In this document: piece by piece, positions 22,674 through 33,937 of the stretch
How positions within the stretch are numbered: the first letter of the stretch is position 1
Layout of the letters: each line of letters opens with the position of its first letter
Assembly (NCBI GenBank): GCA_038380435.1
Contig: JAWZYU010000007.1
Span: 85,202,334-85,266,333, forward strand
Length of the DNA stretch: 64,000 nt
From: Ryuthela nishihirai
Lineage: Eukaryota > Arthropoda > Arachnida > Araneae > Heptathelidae
Direction: 5' to 3'
Notes under the pieces: model-generated
What the model was told of the DNA's origin: nothing
Database searches by the model: none
The model's input: the letters and a program-made list of their open reading frames with translations, nothing else
Made by a program: the position numbers and the translations under genes

Positions 22674-23138
22674 TGATAAGTTAGGTGGCCGAATACACAG
22701 ACTCATGTATTTCAACTATGTACACTATTTATTTGCAAATTAATTATATACATACAGTGACTGCCCACTCGGTATAGTCACTGACCAAATACACGTATAT
22801 AGGCTATATGAGCTTCAGTGATCCCACCGCTAGATACGAAACAAAGCTTATGCTAGTTGCAGACGGTCGTCTCACATCCGAATCGTCTCGTAGTCCACAC
22901 GCAAGAAGAATTTCAATCACCTCGCCGGATGAGGTCACATGTCCTTCGGGGGACGTTAGGGTGTCTCAGCCATTAGGGATCGTACACAGTTGCAGTACCA
23001 GGCTGACTCTTGTCACTTTTCTTCGTCTGGCTTCCCGAACTGGACCTACCAGCGACGTTCTGTTGCTAGATGAGAAAGGCGCTCTTCCAAAATGGCGACC
23101 CTGGCCCTCACTCTTCTATTCTCTGCCGAGTCCCTACA
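22674..23138 (-). repeat. 3' LTR
   Basis: Direct copy of 24506-24964 with scattered substitutions and small indels, for example in the TATAGTCACTG and TACAGTCACTG stretches. It has TG/CA ends. On the minus strand it is immediately preceded by a purine run. Confidence 0.8.
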
Positions 23139-23160
23139 CGCTCCCCCCCCCCCTATTTAA
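23139..23160 (-). promoter_or_regulatory. polypurine tract
   Basis: On the minus strand a run of G residues followed by AGCG sits directly upstream of the TGTAGGG start of the 3' LTR. A polypurine tract primes plus-strand DNA synthesis in LTR elements, and its position fixes the element's orientation. Confidence 0.6.
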
Positions 23161-24162
23161 GAAATTCGAGGTAGACGTCCCCTGCCTCAATTTCTAATTC
23201 AGTCACTCAAGGACTCGAACCCGTCCCTCGTGAACGACAGTCACTGTTCATGGAACTGCAGGGTTCAACAAATGTTCGCACAACGAAAGTTTGTGGTGCA
23301 CAAATAATTGAAGACACATATTACGTAAAAAAAAGTCACTGATGACCACGAAAGTTCTCTTTTTTTTAACGAGGGTCCAGAAGAATCACACTTTGCATCA
23401 ATCTGGTTGCCACACAGTTCGTAAAATATTCATGTACAACACTGACGTAGCCAAGTCAATAGGTTTACCAAATTGTTCACACCAAATTGTTGACACAATT
23501 ATGGCACAAAGTTTGTGACAAAGTCCATACTTGGACTTTGAAGGTAAACATTCAGACACGTGATCATCGCTGCACATTAGGAGGAGTTAGTTGCCTTGAG
23601 GACTACGGCTCAACCCAAGCCCATTGAGGCGTCGATGCCCCACCGTCACCCTGCACCGTGTACTTCCCCCCAGCATGTGTCTTCCCCGTTACTCTGCCTC
23701 AGAGATTATCCTCCAACGTGGAAAGCGCATCAGCATTCCCTGGTGCATAATCTCATTCCTTGTGCCGGGAGTGTCCCCAAATTCCTGTAGGTGCGCCGCG
23801 CAGCCGATTATTGCCACCGCCAAGGGTCGCGATCCAGAAACCATCCAAGCAGGCCGGGAACTCTTTCGCGCGCGCCCTGCTGACCTTGGCCAGCTGTGCA
23901 TCATTCGCTGGTACACTTCTGCGCCGTCCAAAGCGCTGCATCGGATCACGTGGCTCGAGCGCTTTTGCATCGCATTGCTTTCCCCTCGCTTTCTGTTGCT
24001 TGTAATGTTATTTCTTAATATCGGTGACAAAACGCGCATCTTGGCTAAACCCTTTTTCGGTTGCATGCTGTACAGCTGGCACCAATTCGCTCGCTTAGTT
24101 GCCACCCATGCTGCAGAACTCAGTGCCGCTAACCTACCAGGTGGGGTGCAAACCGTTCCTAT

Positions 24163-24501
24163 CTACCATGGAATGCCACCTCTCCTGAGAACAGAACCAA
24201 TAAATCGCTCCTCCACGCCATGAGTCTTCCCAAGAATTTTCTGCGTTCGGGAGGTTACCACCGGAGATCCCATTACCTTACTGGCATGGCCCTTCCCATC
24301 CAGTCTTGCTTCTCCCCTCCTCAGTGCTGGCGAACGATAAAGTTCAGAGCCTCTGCATCCAATGGCTCGAATCACAGGCAGCAGCTTCACACCAGGCTTT
24401 CCTGTCGTCTTATCATCAGATCCGCCTCTCCCCCGCAATTGGCATTTCGCGCAAGAATCGCAAAATTCTCTTACATCGGTCTCAATTGTGGACGACCTCA
24501 A
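24163..24501 (-). pseudogene. integrase fragment (H2C2 zinc-binding region)
   Basis: The frame begins TDVREFCDSCAKCQLRGRG. The C-x2-C followed by a CQ is the end of the H2C2 zinc-binding domain found at the N-terminus of Ty3/gypsy-type integrases. The next residues (KPGVKLLPVI) fit the usual linker before the catalytic core, after which the frame is lost. It starts right beside the 5' LTR, so everything upstream in pol has been deleted. The rest of the interior (23160-24160) has frames on both strands without a clear core D,D,E. Confidence 0.6.
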
Positions 24502-24505
24502 TTTG

Positions 24506-24964
24506 TGGATAAGTTAAGTGGCCGAATACACAGACTCATGTATTTCAACTATGTACACTATTTATTTACAAATTAATTATATACATACAGTGACTGCCCA
24601 CTCGGTACAGTCACTGACCAAATACACGTAGGCTATATGAGCCTCAGCGGTCCCACCACTAGATACGAAACAAAGCTTATGCTAGCTGCAGACGGTCGTC
24701 TCGCATCCGAACCATCTCGTAGTCCGCATGCAAGAAGAATTAAACCACCCCGCCGGATGAGGTCACGTATCCTTCGTGGGACGTTAGGGTATCTCGGCCA
24801 ATAGGGATCGTACACGGTCACAATGCTAGGCTGACTTTTGTCGTCTTTCTTCATCTGGCTTCCCGAACTGGACCTGCCGCCGGCGTTCTGTCGCTAGATG
24901 AGAAAGGCGTTCCGCCAAAATGGTGACCCTGGCCCTCACTCCTATTCTCTGCCGAGTCCCTACA
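24506..24964 (-). repeat. 5' LTR
   Basis: Direct partner of the LTR at 22674-23138. No recognisable primer-binding site follows it on the minus strand, consistent with deletion of the adjacent leader. Confidence 0.8.
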
Positions 24965-26189
24965 AAAGGAATGACCTAAGGGAGACGAGCAAGTACAACT
25001 TCCTCCTTGCTATTCGTGCGAAAACATGATTGCCATGGTTTGACAATGGGCTTGATCTCGAAAAGCTTTTAACCAACGTGTTCAAACCAAGATCTCTGCC
25101 ACCGTGCCCTGAGCTCGGTGGAAAAACACTGCAGAAATCCACGTATGGAACCGGCAGTGGAGAAACGGAAAGGGGCGTGGCCAAATTAGCAACAGCGTCT
25201 ACCACGTCATTGCCCTGATCACGACGTGACCAGGCACCCAACAGAAGAGAATAGTGGAAGTGGCTGCCAGGCGATGAAGCTGCTGGAGGATCTTGGAAAG
25301 AGCAGGCTATGTTCTAGGATATATGGGCAAGCAATATTGCCGGGTGCTGACCAGCCCACCCATCTCGGTTCATTCCAGTGGAAGAAGCTTAGTGAGTTTA
25401 TAGTGGGCTGTGTTGCTTTAGACTAGAACCTATTTCAAACAGAGGAAGTGGGGTGGTTATTTCAATCTCCCATTTTCGACAAAAATGAAAATCTACTTTT
25501 ACCAACTCTAAATATATATATTTACAGACCGATTTTTCTCTTATGCAAAAATTATTATTATTTATCTAAACCTTTGTTAAATTCAAGCACATAAAAATGT
25601 TTCTTAATATCAAAATACTGATTAGCACATATCTAAATTAATATGTCAATAGTTAAAATATATTAAACAATAGGCTGCTTAATAGCAAACTGCATTTTGG
25701 ATACGAAAATACGTTAAGTTATGGCACAGTCCAAGTCTTTTTTTGTAGCAGCTTTGAATAAGTGCTAAGTTTATGCCAGTGTTTTGTTTTTGTTAGGATC
25801 CACATCTAGAGAATTTTGCTTCGCCCTTTAAAATAGTCACTAAATTCGTTTCGTCTCTAAATCAAGTGACAGTCAACAGCTCCATCGCAAAAGCTCACAA
25901 TTTAACTAGGGGGACAGCATCAGGTGATTTACAACTCAAAGCACCTTTGCAGATGATATCTATCATTTCTCTTTCTCATGATCCCTACTCAGGGTCTTTT
26001 AATCTCAAGGTGACCTCATTTGACCTGTGAAATCATTCTGCAAGTATCAGATAATATAAAATTCTCCTCTTTTCCAAATTTATTGTTTTGGTAACGACAA
26101 CTCTTCAGCGTTATTCAATAAAAAATTTTAAATTCTTTGACTACTTTAATTCTGTGTAATTGCACTAGTTATGCTATCATAGAATCTAC
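24965..26189. other. unassigned sequence
   Basis: Bases 24965-25430 are balanced in composition with short frames on both strands and no known motif. 25430-26189 is AT-rich spacer with nothing recognised. Confidence 0.35.
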
Positions 26190-26200
26190 TCAGAATGAAT

Positions 26201-26578
26201 GGGGGCGGGGGTGGCTCAGTCGGTAGCGCGCCAGCCTCGTAATCTGTAGTTCCCAGGTTCGAATCCCAGCTGGGTCAGCGTTGAGATTTATCTCCGCAAA
26301 ATTCCCCGCCCTGCCCACGGTCAGTAGGGGACACCTATGGGCTTGGAAAGGCCACCGTCCGTCGGATGGGACGTTAAGCCGTGATCCCGTGTGTGGGAGA
26401 GCCATACCCTGTGCACGTTAAAGAACACGCTGGATGGCCTTGACGGGAGGCTACCATCCCACAGCTGTTCCAGTGGGTCTCCTCCCCCAACATTCTCTGA
26501 GCCTTCGGGGTCCATGTGACCTGGCCATTTAGCCCATGGTGTGCAAAAAAGTGCCGTTCAGAGGTAAAACAACCCAAA
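26201..26578 (+). mobile_element. SINE1 copy with TSD
   Basis: A full-length copy. The A box TGGCTCAGTCGG and B box GGTTCGAATCCC are intact. An 11-bp TCAGAATGAAT duplication lies at 26190-26200 and 26579-26589. A short deletion sits in the segment around 26455. Confidence 0.93.
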
Positions 26579-26589
26579 TCAGAATGAAT

Positions 26590-28454
26590 ATTCCATTAGT
26601 AAAAGTATCGTGACACTTCCAGGCAGGAACTTAAAAGAAACGAACGGAAACGAAATAACGATATTAACCGAAATTTTTAAAAGAACGAAAACTGAATCGG
26701 AAATGAAACGACTTTTTTTTTAAGACTGAAAATGCCAAAAAAAATAAGTTTTTTGTTACTGGTTTTAACCATTATTTAGTTACTTTACTTAAAGAAGGAA
26801 GAGACAAAGATAGAAAATATTTCTGGTAATATAAAGGAATGAAATAACATTATCTTTATTATTTAAAGCTTATTATGTGGATCCTCGCAAACAACGTGAA
26901 TCTTGCATTTAAAAATATTGGGCGATGAAAGCACGTTCTGTAAAGGAGCTTTGGAACACTGCAAGAGATCTTTATTTTTTTCCAGTGCCCAAGGGAGGGT
27001 GGAATGAGTATTTTTCAGCACTAAAATTTATGCGAAATTTCTAGAAAGCAAACAGTAATTAAAAAAAAAATACAGCAGATGTTTTATTAATCAAATTAAA
27101 CAACTAGTTTTATAAAAATGTTTCCGTTCTTGTATAGTCGCTGAAAAAAAGTATCCGAACACTATGGTTGATTATAGAATTCAGAAAAAATATCTGGCAA
27201 GGATTTTTTTTAGAAATTAGTGTTCTTCGTGTCACGTGACACGAAGGTTGCCAGAACACTAATTTCTAAAAAATAAAAATAAAAAATGTTGGGAATTAGG
27301 GAATAAAAATGTTGTCGATGTTTATGAGTCATATATCAAATGAAAGTTTTTGAAGGTAGCTGTTTTTAGTGACAAAGAAACAAATATAAATAAATTAAAA
27401 ATTTGAACATTATTTGTGCACTATAACACTTAACTTTTATTTAGAAATGTTTTCATTTATGTACAAAAGGAAATGAGGTTATCATTTGAAGTTGCATATA
27501 CACATAAGTTCTAGGATTTGATTTAATTAGAAAATAATTAAATCAAAGACGAAAAATTTTGTTTTCATTCCGAATAAAATGATACAAAATTTTTTCATTT
27601 TTAATCTCTACTTCGAAGCTATGCAAATGAAAAGCTTCATTCGAAGTCGCTTATGACTTTGAAGATTTTTACGAACACGTTTTGCTAAAGATGAAGGGGG
27701 GGGGAAATGAAATTAATCAAAATTTTGATTCCCACAAAAATTCTTTTTATCTAAATACTGTAATTATCATAGTTGAAACACTTAACGGTATAGCTTTCAG
27801 AGTCATAAGAATTTAATTCGAAACTTAGTAAAAACTCAAGTTATAATAACTGTTGTGGCAAAAAATTCACTAAAATAAACGGAATTTTAAAAGTTATGAA
27901 ATGATTCTTCAGTTAATTTTCCAGAAACGTATTAGAGACTGATGTAACATCATCTCGCCTGTAGTCAAAAGTTCGGACTTTAATAATTCTTTAAATAAAA
28001 TATATGCTGCTGACACTCGAGATTTAGATCGATTTGGGTGTAATATTCAATTTACTATCATTGATTCTATTATGCCAAAAGCATATTTTCAAAGTTAGGC
28101 AGCCGAACAAGACTTGGCATTCAAATAACACGAAGCTTCAGCGCACTTTTCTTAATGACTTTTATGTCAATCTTTTTTTTTTAAAATTTTAATGGTGACA
28201 TTGAATACAGGTGCCTGAAGCAGTCAATGTTTACTATCTTCGTACTGCTTTGTAGGTTTGTCAGTTTATGGATTTGTCAAAACAATTGTTTCACCATATC
28301 TTTTTGAACACGATGGACACACTTAATGATTTATGTGTTAAAAAAAGCTTGTGAAGCGAAGAGTGCCACAGGCTCTAAAAAATACCCCATGTTTTCTTGA
28401 CCCCTAAGAAGATGAAAAATGAAAACTATTATTCCGCCCTATCTACGGAACGCG
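26590..28454. other. AT-rich spacer
   Basis: Apart from the MITE at 27135, the stretch 27290-27410 repeats the sequence at 29656-29770 (GAATAAAAATGTTGTCGATG onwards), which is one arm of the foldback repeat. No gene recognised. Confidence 0.4.
27135..27275. mobile_element. palindromic mariner-type MITE, truncated
   Basis: The left part matches the family at 13879 and 43303 (GTATCCGAACACTATGGTTG). The centre is the inverted TCGTGTCACGTGACACGA. The right end is lost after about 27275. Confidence 0.75.
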
Positions 28455-28466
28455 AGAGTCGAAAGT

Positions 28467-28848
28467 TGGGTTGTTTTACCTCTGAGCGGCACTTTTTTGC
28501 ACACCATGGGCTAAATGGCCAGGTCACATGGACCCCGAAGGCTCAGAGAAGGTTGGGGGAGGGGACCCACTGGAACAGCTGTTGGGAGACAGATGGTAGC
28601 CTCCCGTCAAGGCCATCCAGCGTGTTCTTTAACGTGCACAGGGTATGGCTCTCCCGCATACGGAGCCACGGCTTAACGTCCCTTCCGACGGACGGCGGCC
28701 TTTCCAAGCCCATCGGTGTCCCCTACTGACCGTGGGCAGGGCGGGGAATTTTGCGGAGATAAATCTCGACGCTGACCTAGCTGGGACTCGAAACTGGGAA
28801 CTATAGATTACGAGCCTGGCGCGCTACCGACTGAGCCACCCCCGCCCC
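28467..28848 (-). mobile_element. SINE1 copy with TSD
   Basis: A full-length copy on the minus strand. The duplications AGAGTCGAAAGT (28455-28466) and AGAGCCGAAAGT (28849-28860) match at 11 of 12. Confidence 0.92.
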
Positions 28849-28860
28849 AGAGCCGAAAGT

Positions 28861-29063
28861 AACGGGCTATGCGCCTGATTGAGATATGGAGAGAGTCAGA
28901 TTTCTCCTCTCCGAAAAAGAGGAACTATGCGGACATTAGGTCTACTATATATTTCAGAAGAGAGGATCGAACGTAACAAGTTTATGTCAAATGACAGTCT
29001 GTGATGCCGGGAGGGATCTTTTACTATACCTTTCAAACGCGAGTTGTTTACAAGTTATGTGCC
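28861..29063. repeat. outer part of the foldback region
   Basis: Contains TGCCAAATGAAAGCTTT, resembling the ATTTCAAATAAAAGG motif of the foldback arm at 29.69 kb. It lies between two SINE1 copies and is probably continuous with the foldback sequence on the far side. Confidence 0.35.
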
Positions 29064-29073
29064 AAATGAAAGC

Positions 29074-29464
29074 TTTGGGTTGGGTTGTTTTACCTCTGAG
29101 AGGCACTTTTTTGCACACCATGGTCTAAATGGCCAGGTCACATGGACCTCGAAGGCTCAGAGAAGGTTGGGGGAGGGGACCCACTGGAACAGCTGTTGGG
29201 AGACAGATGGTAGCCTCCCGTCAAGGCTATCCAGCGTGTTCTTTAACATGCACAGGGTATGGCTCTCCCGCACACGGGGTCACGGCTTAACGTCCCATCC
29301 GATGGACGGCGGCCTTTCCAAGCCCATCGGTGTCCCCTACTGACGATGGGCAGGGCGAGGAATTTTGCGGAGATAAATCTCGACGCTGACCCAGCTGGGA
29401 CTCGAACCTGGGAACTACAGATTACGAGCCTGGCGCGCTACCGACTGAGCCACTCCTGCCGCTA
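29074..29464 (-). mobile_element. SINE1 copy with TSD
   Basis: A full-length minus-strand copy with AAATGAAAGC at 29064-29073 and 29465-29474. Confidence 0.92.
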
Positions 29465-29529
29465 AAATGAAAGCCCCTATGATGTCAGTCGTAAACTATT
29501 TCGAATTATGCCCTCGCTATTCTCCCCTC

Positions 29530-30840
29530 CCTATTCTCCCCTCCTCCCAAATGGGGACGAAAATTTCGCGAGGTCCACCTTAACGAGTTATATCTCAAAC
29601 GTAAAGCTTGTGACGTCTCCATTGTCATGGGCTATCTTAAACACGACTCCTAAAACAGAGGGAATAAAAATGTTGTCGATGTTTATGAGTCATATTTCAA
29701 ATAAAAGGTTTTGAAGGTAGCTGTTTTTAGTGACAAAGAAAAAAATATAAATAAATTAAAAATTTGAAAAATGCCTATCTTCCTATATGCGTCCTAAAAG
29801 AGGAAATAAACCTAAAACATATTGATGGTACAATCATTCACTGAATTCGAATTCACTTCAAAGGAAGATAGGTGTAGCAAATTCTTGTTCAGGTAAATCG
29901 GCAAAAAATATAAATAAATTAAAAATTTGAAAAATGTCTATCTTCCTATATGCGTTCTAAAAGAGGAAATAAACCTAAAACATATTGATGGTACAATCAT
30001 TCACTGAATTCGTATTCACTGCAAAGGAAGATAGGTGTAGCAAATTCTTGTTCAGGTTGGGTTGGGTTGTTTTACCTCTGAGCGGCACTTTTTTGCACAC
30101 CATGGGCTAAATGGCCAGGTCACATGGACCCCGAAGGCTCAGAGAAGGTTGGAGGAGGGGACCCACTGGAACAGCTGTTGGGAGACAGATGGTAGCCTCC
30201 CGTCAAGGCCATCCAGTGTGTTCTTTAACGTGCACAGGGTATGGCTCTCCCGCACACGGGGCCACGGCTTAACGTCCCATCCGACGGACGGCGGCCTTTC
30301 CAAGCCCATCGGTGTCCCCTACTGACCGTGGACAGGGCGGGGAATTTAGCGGAGATAAATCTCAACGCTGACCCAGCTGGGACTCGAACCTGGGAACTAC
30401 AGATTACGAATCTGGCGCGCTACCGACCAAGCCACCCCCGCCCCTACCTTGTTCAGGTAAATCGGCACCCTATCTTCCTTTGAAGTGAATAAGAATTCAG
30501 TGACTGATTGCACCATCGATGTAATTTAGTTCCTTTTCTATTTTTTAGGGAGCATATAAGAAAGCATGAATTTTTTCATTTTTAATTTATATTTTTTCTT
30601 TGTCACATGTATTCAAAAACTTTCATTCTATAGATGATTCATAAACATCGACAACATTTCTCCTCCCCCTTTTTTTGGAAATGGAAGGGTATCCTATTTT
30701 TTAGGTATCCAATGATATTGAATAAGTCTCAATAGCTTTAATTTGAGATGTAACTCGTTTAGGTTCCCCCGCGAAATTTCCGTTCCCTTTTAGAGGGTGT
30801 AGGAGAAAGTATGAGAGGGAGTTGTTTAACTTGTGACACT
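29530..30840. repeat. large foldback repeat, interrupted by SINE1
   Basis: The left arm runs from CTCCCAAATGGGGACG near 29544 through TTGTCGATGTTTATGAGTC, AAATATAAATAAATT and GGAAGATAGG. The right arm carries the same order in reverse complement (GACAACATTTCTCC near 30650, GTGACAAAGAAA reversed near 30600, AAATTTCCGTTCCC near 30775). The left arm also contains a direct duplication of about 165 bp (29742-29896 and 29907-30056, AAAATGTCTATCTTCC type). The arms are several hundred bases and imperfect. No coding sequence is seen. Confidence 0.7.
30058..30447 (-). mobile_element. SINE1 copy with TSD, inside the foldback
   Basis: A full-length minus-strand copy with CTTGTTCAGGT at 30047-30057 and 30448-30458. 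It is younger than the foldback repeat it interrupts. Confidence 0.93.
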
Positions 30841-31088
30841 CCCCATGTTGCGAATGAAGATATGTTAGAAGAACGATTTTCTCATTTCACCTGTTTCAGT
30901 AGGGGAAAAGACAAGGATATTTTTTTTGCTCAGAACACTCCCCATGTCACAAGCTATCATTTGATAAAAAATCATTAAGTTTATTCGCCGCATTCGAAAG
31001 ACAAGGCGAAAAAACTGTTTTGACAAACACAAAGGGACAAACTGGCAAATGACGAGTGAAAAGCAATAGGAAGATGCGTAAAATGAAA

Positions 31089-31705
31089 TATAAATTACCT
31101 CTCAAGCATCTGATTGCTACAGAGGTCTGACAGGAGTCTATCAGTTTAATACTCCATAGAAAAAGGGGCGGGGGCTCAGTCGGTAGCGCGCCAGGCTCGT
31201 AATCTATAGTTCCCAGGTTCGAGTCCCAGCTGGATCAGCGTTGAGATTTATCTCCGCAAAATTCCCCGCCCTGCCCACGGTCAGTAGGGATTACCTATCA
31301 CGGTCCACGGACCGATGGGCTTGGAAAGGCCGCCGTCCGTCGGATGGGACGTTAAGCCGTGGCTCCGTGTGCGGGAGAGCCATACCCTGTGCACGTTAAA
31401 GAACACTCTGGATGGCCTTGACGGGAGGCTACCATCTGTCTCGCAACAGCTGTTCCAGTGGGTCCCCTCCCCCAACTTTCTCTGAGCCTTCGGGGTCCAT
31501 GTGACCTGGCCATTTAGCCCATGGTGTGCAAAAAGGTGCCGCTCAGAGGTAAAACAACCCAACAACCCAACTCCATAGAAAAGAAGGAAGGCGAAACTTC
31601 AGCAGAAAGACAACACAGGAATCAAATAGTCGTATGTTATCTGGAAATCAAACTCAGGTCCCTTTGGCCAGAAGTCAGGAATGCTAGCCACTTACCAACA
31701 TGACG
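31089..31705 (-). mobile_element. SINE2 copy split by SINE1
   Basis: The tail side (31089-31163; CTCAAGCATCTGATTGC, CAGAGGTCTGACAGGAGTC) and the head side (31570-31705; TCAAACTCAGGTCCCTT, GCTAGCCACTTACC) are parts of one minus-strand SINE2 separated by the SINE1 insertion. Confidence 0.8.
31164..31569 (+). mobile_element. SINE1 nested in SINE2, with TSD
   Basis: A full-length copy with the 13-bp duplication ACTCCATAGAAAA at 31151-31163 and 31570-31582. Its body has a small insertion near 31290-31310 (TTACCTATCACGGTCCACGG) not seen in other copies. Confidence 0.93.
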
Positions 31706-32040
31706 GTAAATTTAACTATAACTATCAAATTTTTTGTACCTATTTCAGAATTTCATATTTATGAATGCTAATATATATATATATGCAATGTACTGTATAA
31801 TAACTGGTCTTTTACAAAATATACATGAATTTTATGCCGTAAACTGCATCAAGTTTCACGGATAATTTATAAACAATATTTTAAAGTGTTCCATATACTA
31901 ATTGTAAGTATACAGTGTGCCCCATATGTCCTATTGCACAGGCATGGGTATCCCATACGTTTGTATAATGGTCAAAAATAAAAATAACTATAATGTGTTC
32001 CCCTTCTTTTTTGTTTTAGATGAATAGGCACATTGATGAA

Positions 32041-33035
32041 TGACAGAGTAACAATGTATCGTCTCGCACTCCAGGAGAAAGTGGAATTGTACTTATTTAT
32101 GCTGCTGAAAAAAGTCAGCGAGAAACATTCGAGGAATTTTACAGGTTACATTCAGACAAGCTAATGCCATGTTACATGTCTGTCAGTAATATTCTGAAGG
32201 GTCTGAAGGTGAACTGATTTGGTGATAGGTAAACCTAGACCAGGTCATCCGAGTAGTACCACAGATGAAGACCGCGCTGTGGATGTTCTGACTAAAGTCG
32301 AAGTTAGCCCTTGCCGGTCTGTAAGAAAAATTGCACAGGAGGTGGGAATTGGAAAATCCCACCTCGTGTGCCGGAGAAACAGGTTCCACCCATACAAAAT
32401 GCGAATGGTACAGGAGTTGAATGGGGACTTCATGTACCGCAGAGAGCAGTTCTGTATTTATGTACTAGAAAAACTTCAGGAACAACTGTCTCTCTTGTCT
32501 GACATATTCTTCAGTGATGAAGCAAATTTTGGACAGCCAATCGTCAGAATTGTCGTTACTAGGCTGCGACACAACCACACTGGGTCGAAGCCGCACACGT
32601 ACAGAACGGTCCCAGGGTATCTGTTTGGTATGCAATTCATAGTGACGACATCCTATGACCTTATTATTATACCGACACAGTCACCGGCGACTCGTATTTG
32701 CAAATATTAAATGACATTTTGGTACCCAACTTAGAAGACATATCCTTAGTACGTCACCTCAATGTTTTCTTTCAGCAGGATAGACATCGCCCCACTGTGA
32801 CATGATTGTCCGAACTTGGTTGGATGGAACACTACCCCACAAACGGATTGATCGACGAGGGAAGGTGGAATGCACACCATGAATTTAGACTTCCTTTGAT
32901 TTTTTTCTATAGAGCCAACTAAAATGTTATATGTACCAAAATCGCCCTCTAACACTGGATGAATTATAGGAGACCATCCGCAGTGAATGTCGAAAGATAA
33001 TGCCATCCATTCTCTGTAACATACGTCGGTCACTC
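32041..33035 (+). pseudogene. mariner-superfamily transposase relic
   Basis: The N-terminal part has IGKPRPGHPSST (linker), RSVRKIAQEVGIGKSHL (helix-turn-helix) and MRMVQELNGDFMYRREQFC. The first catalytic Asp lies in IFFSDEANF. Further on and frameshifted come HVQNGPRVSVWYAI, DTVTGDSYLQILND and VFFQQDRHRPT, the second Asp. Several shifts and stops follow, with the C-terminal region readable to about 33030 (LDELQETIRSECRK in pieces). This is the same broad class as the 41.7 kb relic (SDE...F, QQD motifs). The real start may lie near 32054 (MYRLALQEKVELYLF), before a disrupted stretch. Confidence 0.75.
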
Positions 33036-33047
33036 AGAGTCAGAATT

Positions 33048-33436
33048 TTGGGTTGGGTTGTTTTACCTCTGAGCGGCACTTTTTTGCACACCATGGGCTA
33101 AATGGCCGGGTCACATGGACCCCGAAGGCTCAGAGAAGGTTGGGGGAGGGGACCCACTGGAACAGCTGTTGGGAGACAGATGGTAGCCTCCCGTCAAGGC
33201 CATCCAGTGTGTTCTTTAACGTGCACAGGGTATGTCTCTCCCGCACACGGACCCACGGCTTAACGTCCCATCCGACGGACGGCGGCCTTTCCAAGCCCAT
33301 CGGTGTCCCCTACTGACCGTGGGCAGGGTGGGTGAATTTTGCGGAGATAAATCTCAACGCTGACCCAGCTGGGACTCGAACCTGGGAACTACAGATTACG
33401 AGCCTGGCGCGCTACCGACTGAGCCACCCCCGCCCC
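33048..33436 (-). mobile_element. SINE1 copy with TSD
   Basis: A full-length minus-strand copy inserted just past the transposase relic. The 12-bp duplication AGAGTCAGAATT lies at 33036-33047 and 33437-33448. Confidence 0.93.
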
Positions 33437-33937
33437 AGAGTCAGAATTGTCATGCCCAAGAGACACAGGAGTCCTCATTTTGAGCATTTGATGTCTTAGT
33501 ATGAATTCAGTAGAATTGAATAAAGTGAGTATAAAAGTTGAATACGTTTGCAGTTGAATATGATTACTTTGCCTAAGTGTAAGGGACAATGGGAACTCTG
33601 TATGATATTGCCTTTCCGATGGCCAAGTTGTTAACGTCCTTGACAAATGATCAAAGGAATCTCAATTCGAGCCTCTTGTAAGGCATGGAAGTTTCTTTTA
33701 TTGGTTGTCTTTCTAGAGATCTCGCCTTTCTCACAGATCTTTTCTATGTGTATTAATCTGACATTATAAATTATCCGTGAAACTTGATGCAGTTTACGGC
33801 ATAAAATTCATGTATATTTTGTAAAAGACCAGTTATTATACAGTACATTGCATATATATATTAGCATTCATAAATATGAAATTCTGAAATAGGTACAAAA
33901 AAATTCGATAGTTAAATTTACCGTCATGCTTTCGGAC

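Larger units (their letters stand above)
22674..24964 (-). mobile_element. LTR retrotransposon relic
   Basis: Two direct repeats of about 460 bp (22674-23138 and 24506-24964), each starting TG and ending CCCTACA on the plus strand, bracket only 1.37 kb. Integrase coding and the polypurine tract both place the element on the minus strand, so the right copy is the 5' LTR. gag, protease, reverse transcriptase and RNase H are not identifiable, so a large internal deletion has occurred. No target-site duplication is visible (CACGA and AAAGG flanks). Confidence 0.75.
31699..33928. repeat. inverted repeat pair flanking a transposase relic
   Basis: The arms at 31699-31870 and 33766-33928 are reverse complements over about 165 bases, from CATGACGGTAAATTTAAC to ATAAATTATCC. 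They bracket a degenerate mariner-superfamily transposase and a SINE1. The arms do not adjoin the ACAGTGTGCCCCATATG motif at 31915, which looks like the transposon's own terminus, so the pair may be a separate inverted-repeat element into which the transposon inserted. Confidence 0.8.

Noticed and set aside
23700..23740. GNADALS-like reading on the minus strand, as in the end of a gypsy RNase H domain.
   Set aside because: It would lie downstream of integrase, the wrong order for pol, and the neighbouring residues do not support RNase H.
23624..24223. A 199-codon plus-strand frame inside the LTR element.
   Set aside because: The element's orientation from polypurine tract and integrase is minus. 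The frame has no recognised motif and arises in GC-richer sequence.
28467..28729. An 80-110 codon frame beginning MGCFTSERHFFAHHGLNG, repeated at many places on both strands.
   Set aside because: It is the antisense frame of the SINE1 body. It recurs only because the SINE recurs, and it lies opposite to the pol III transcript.
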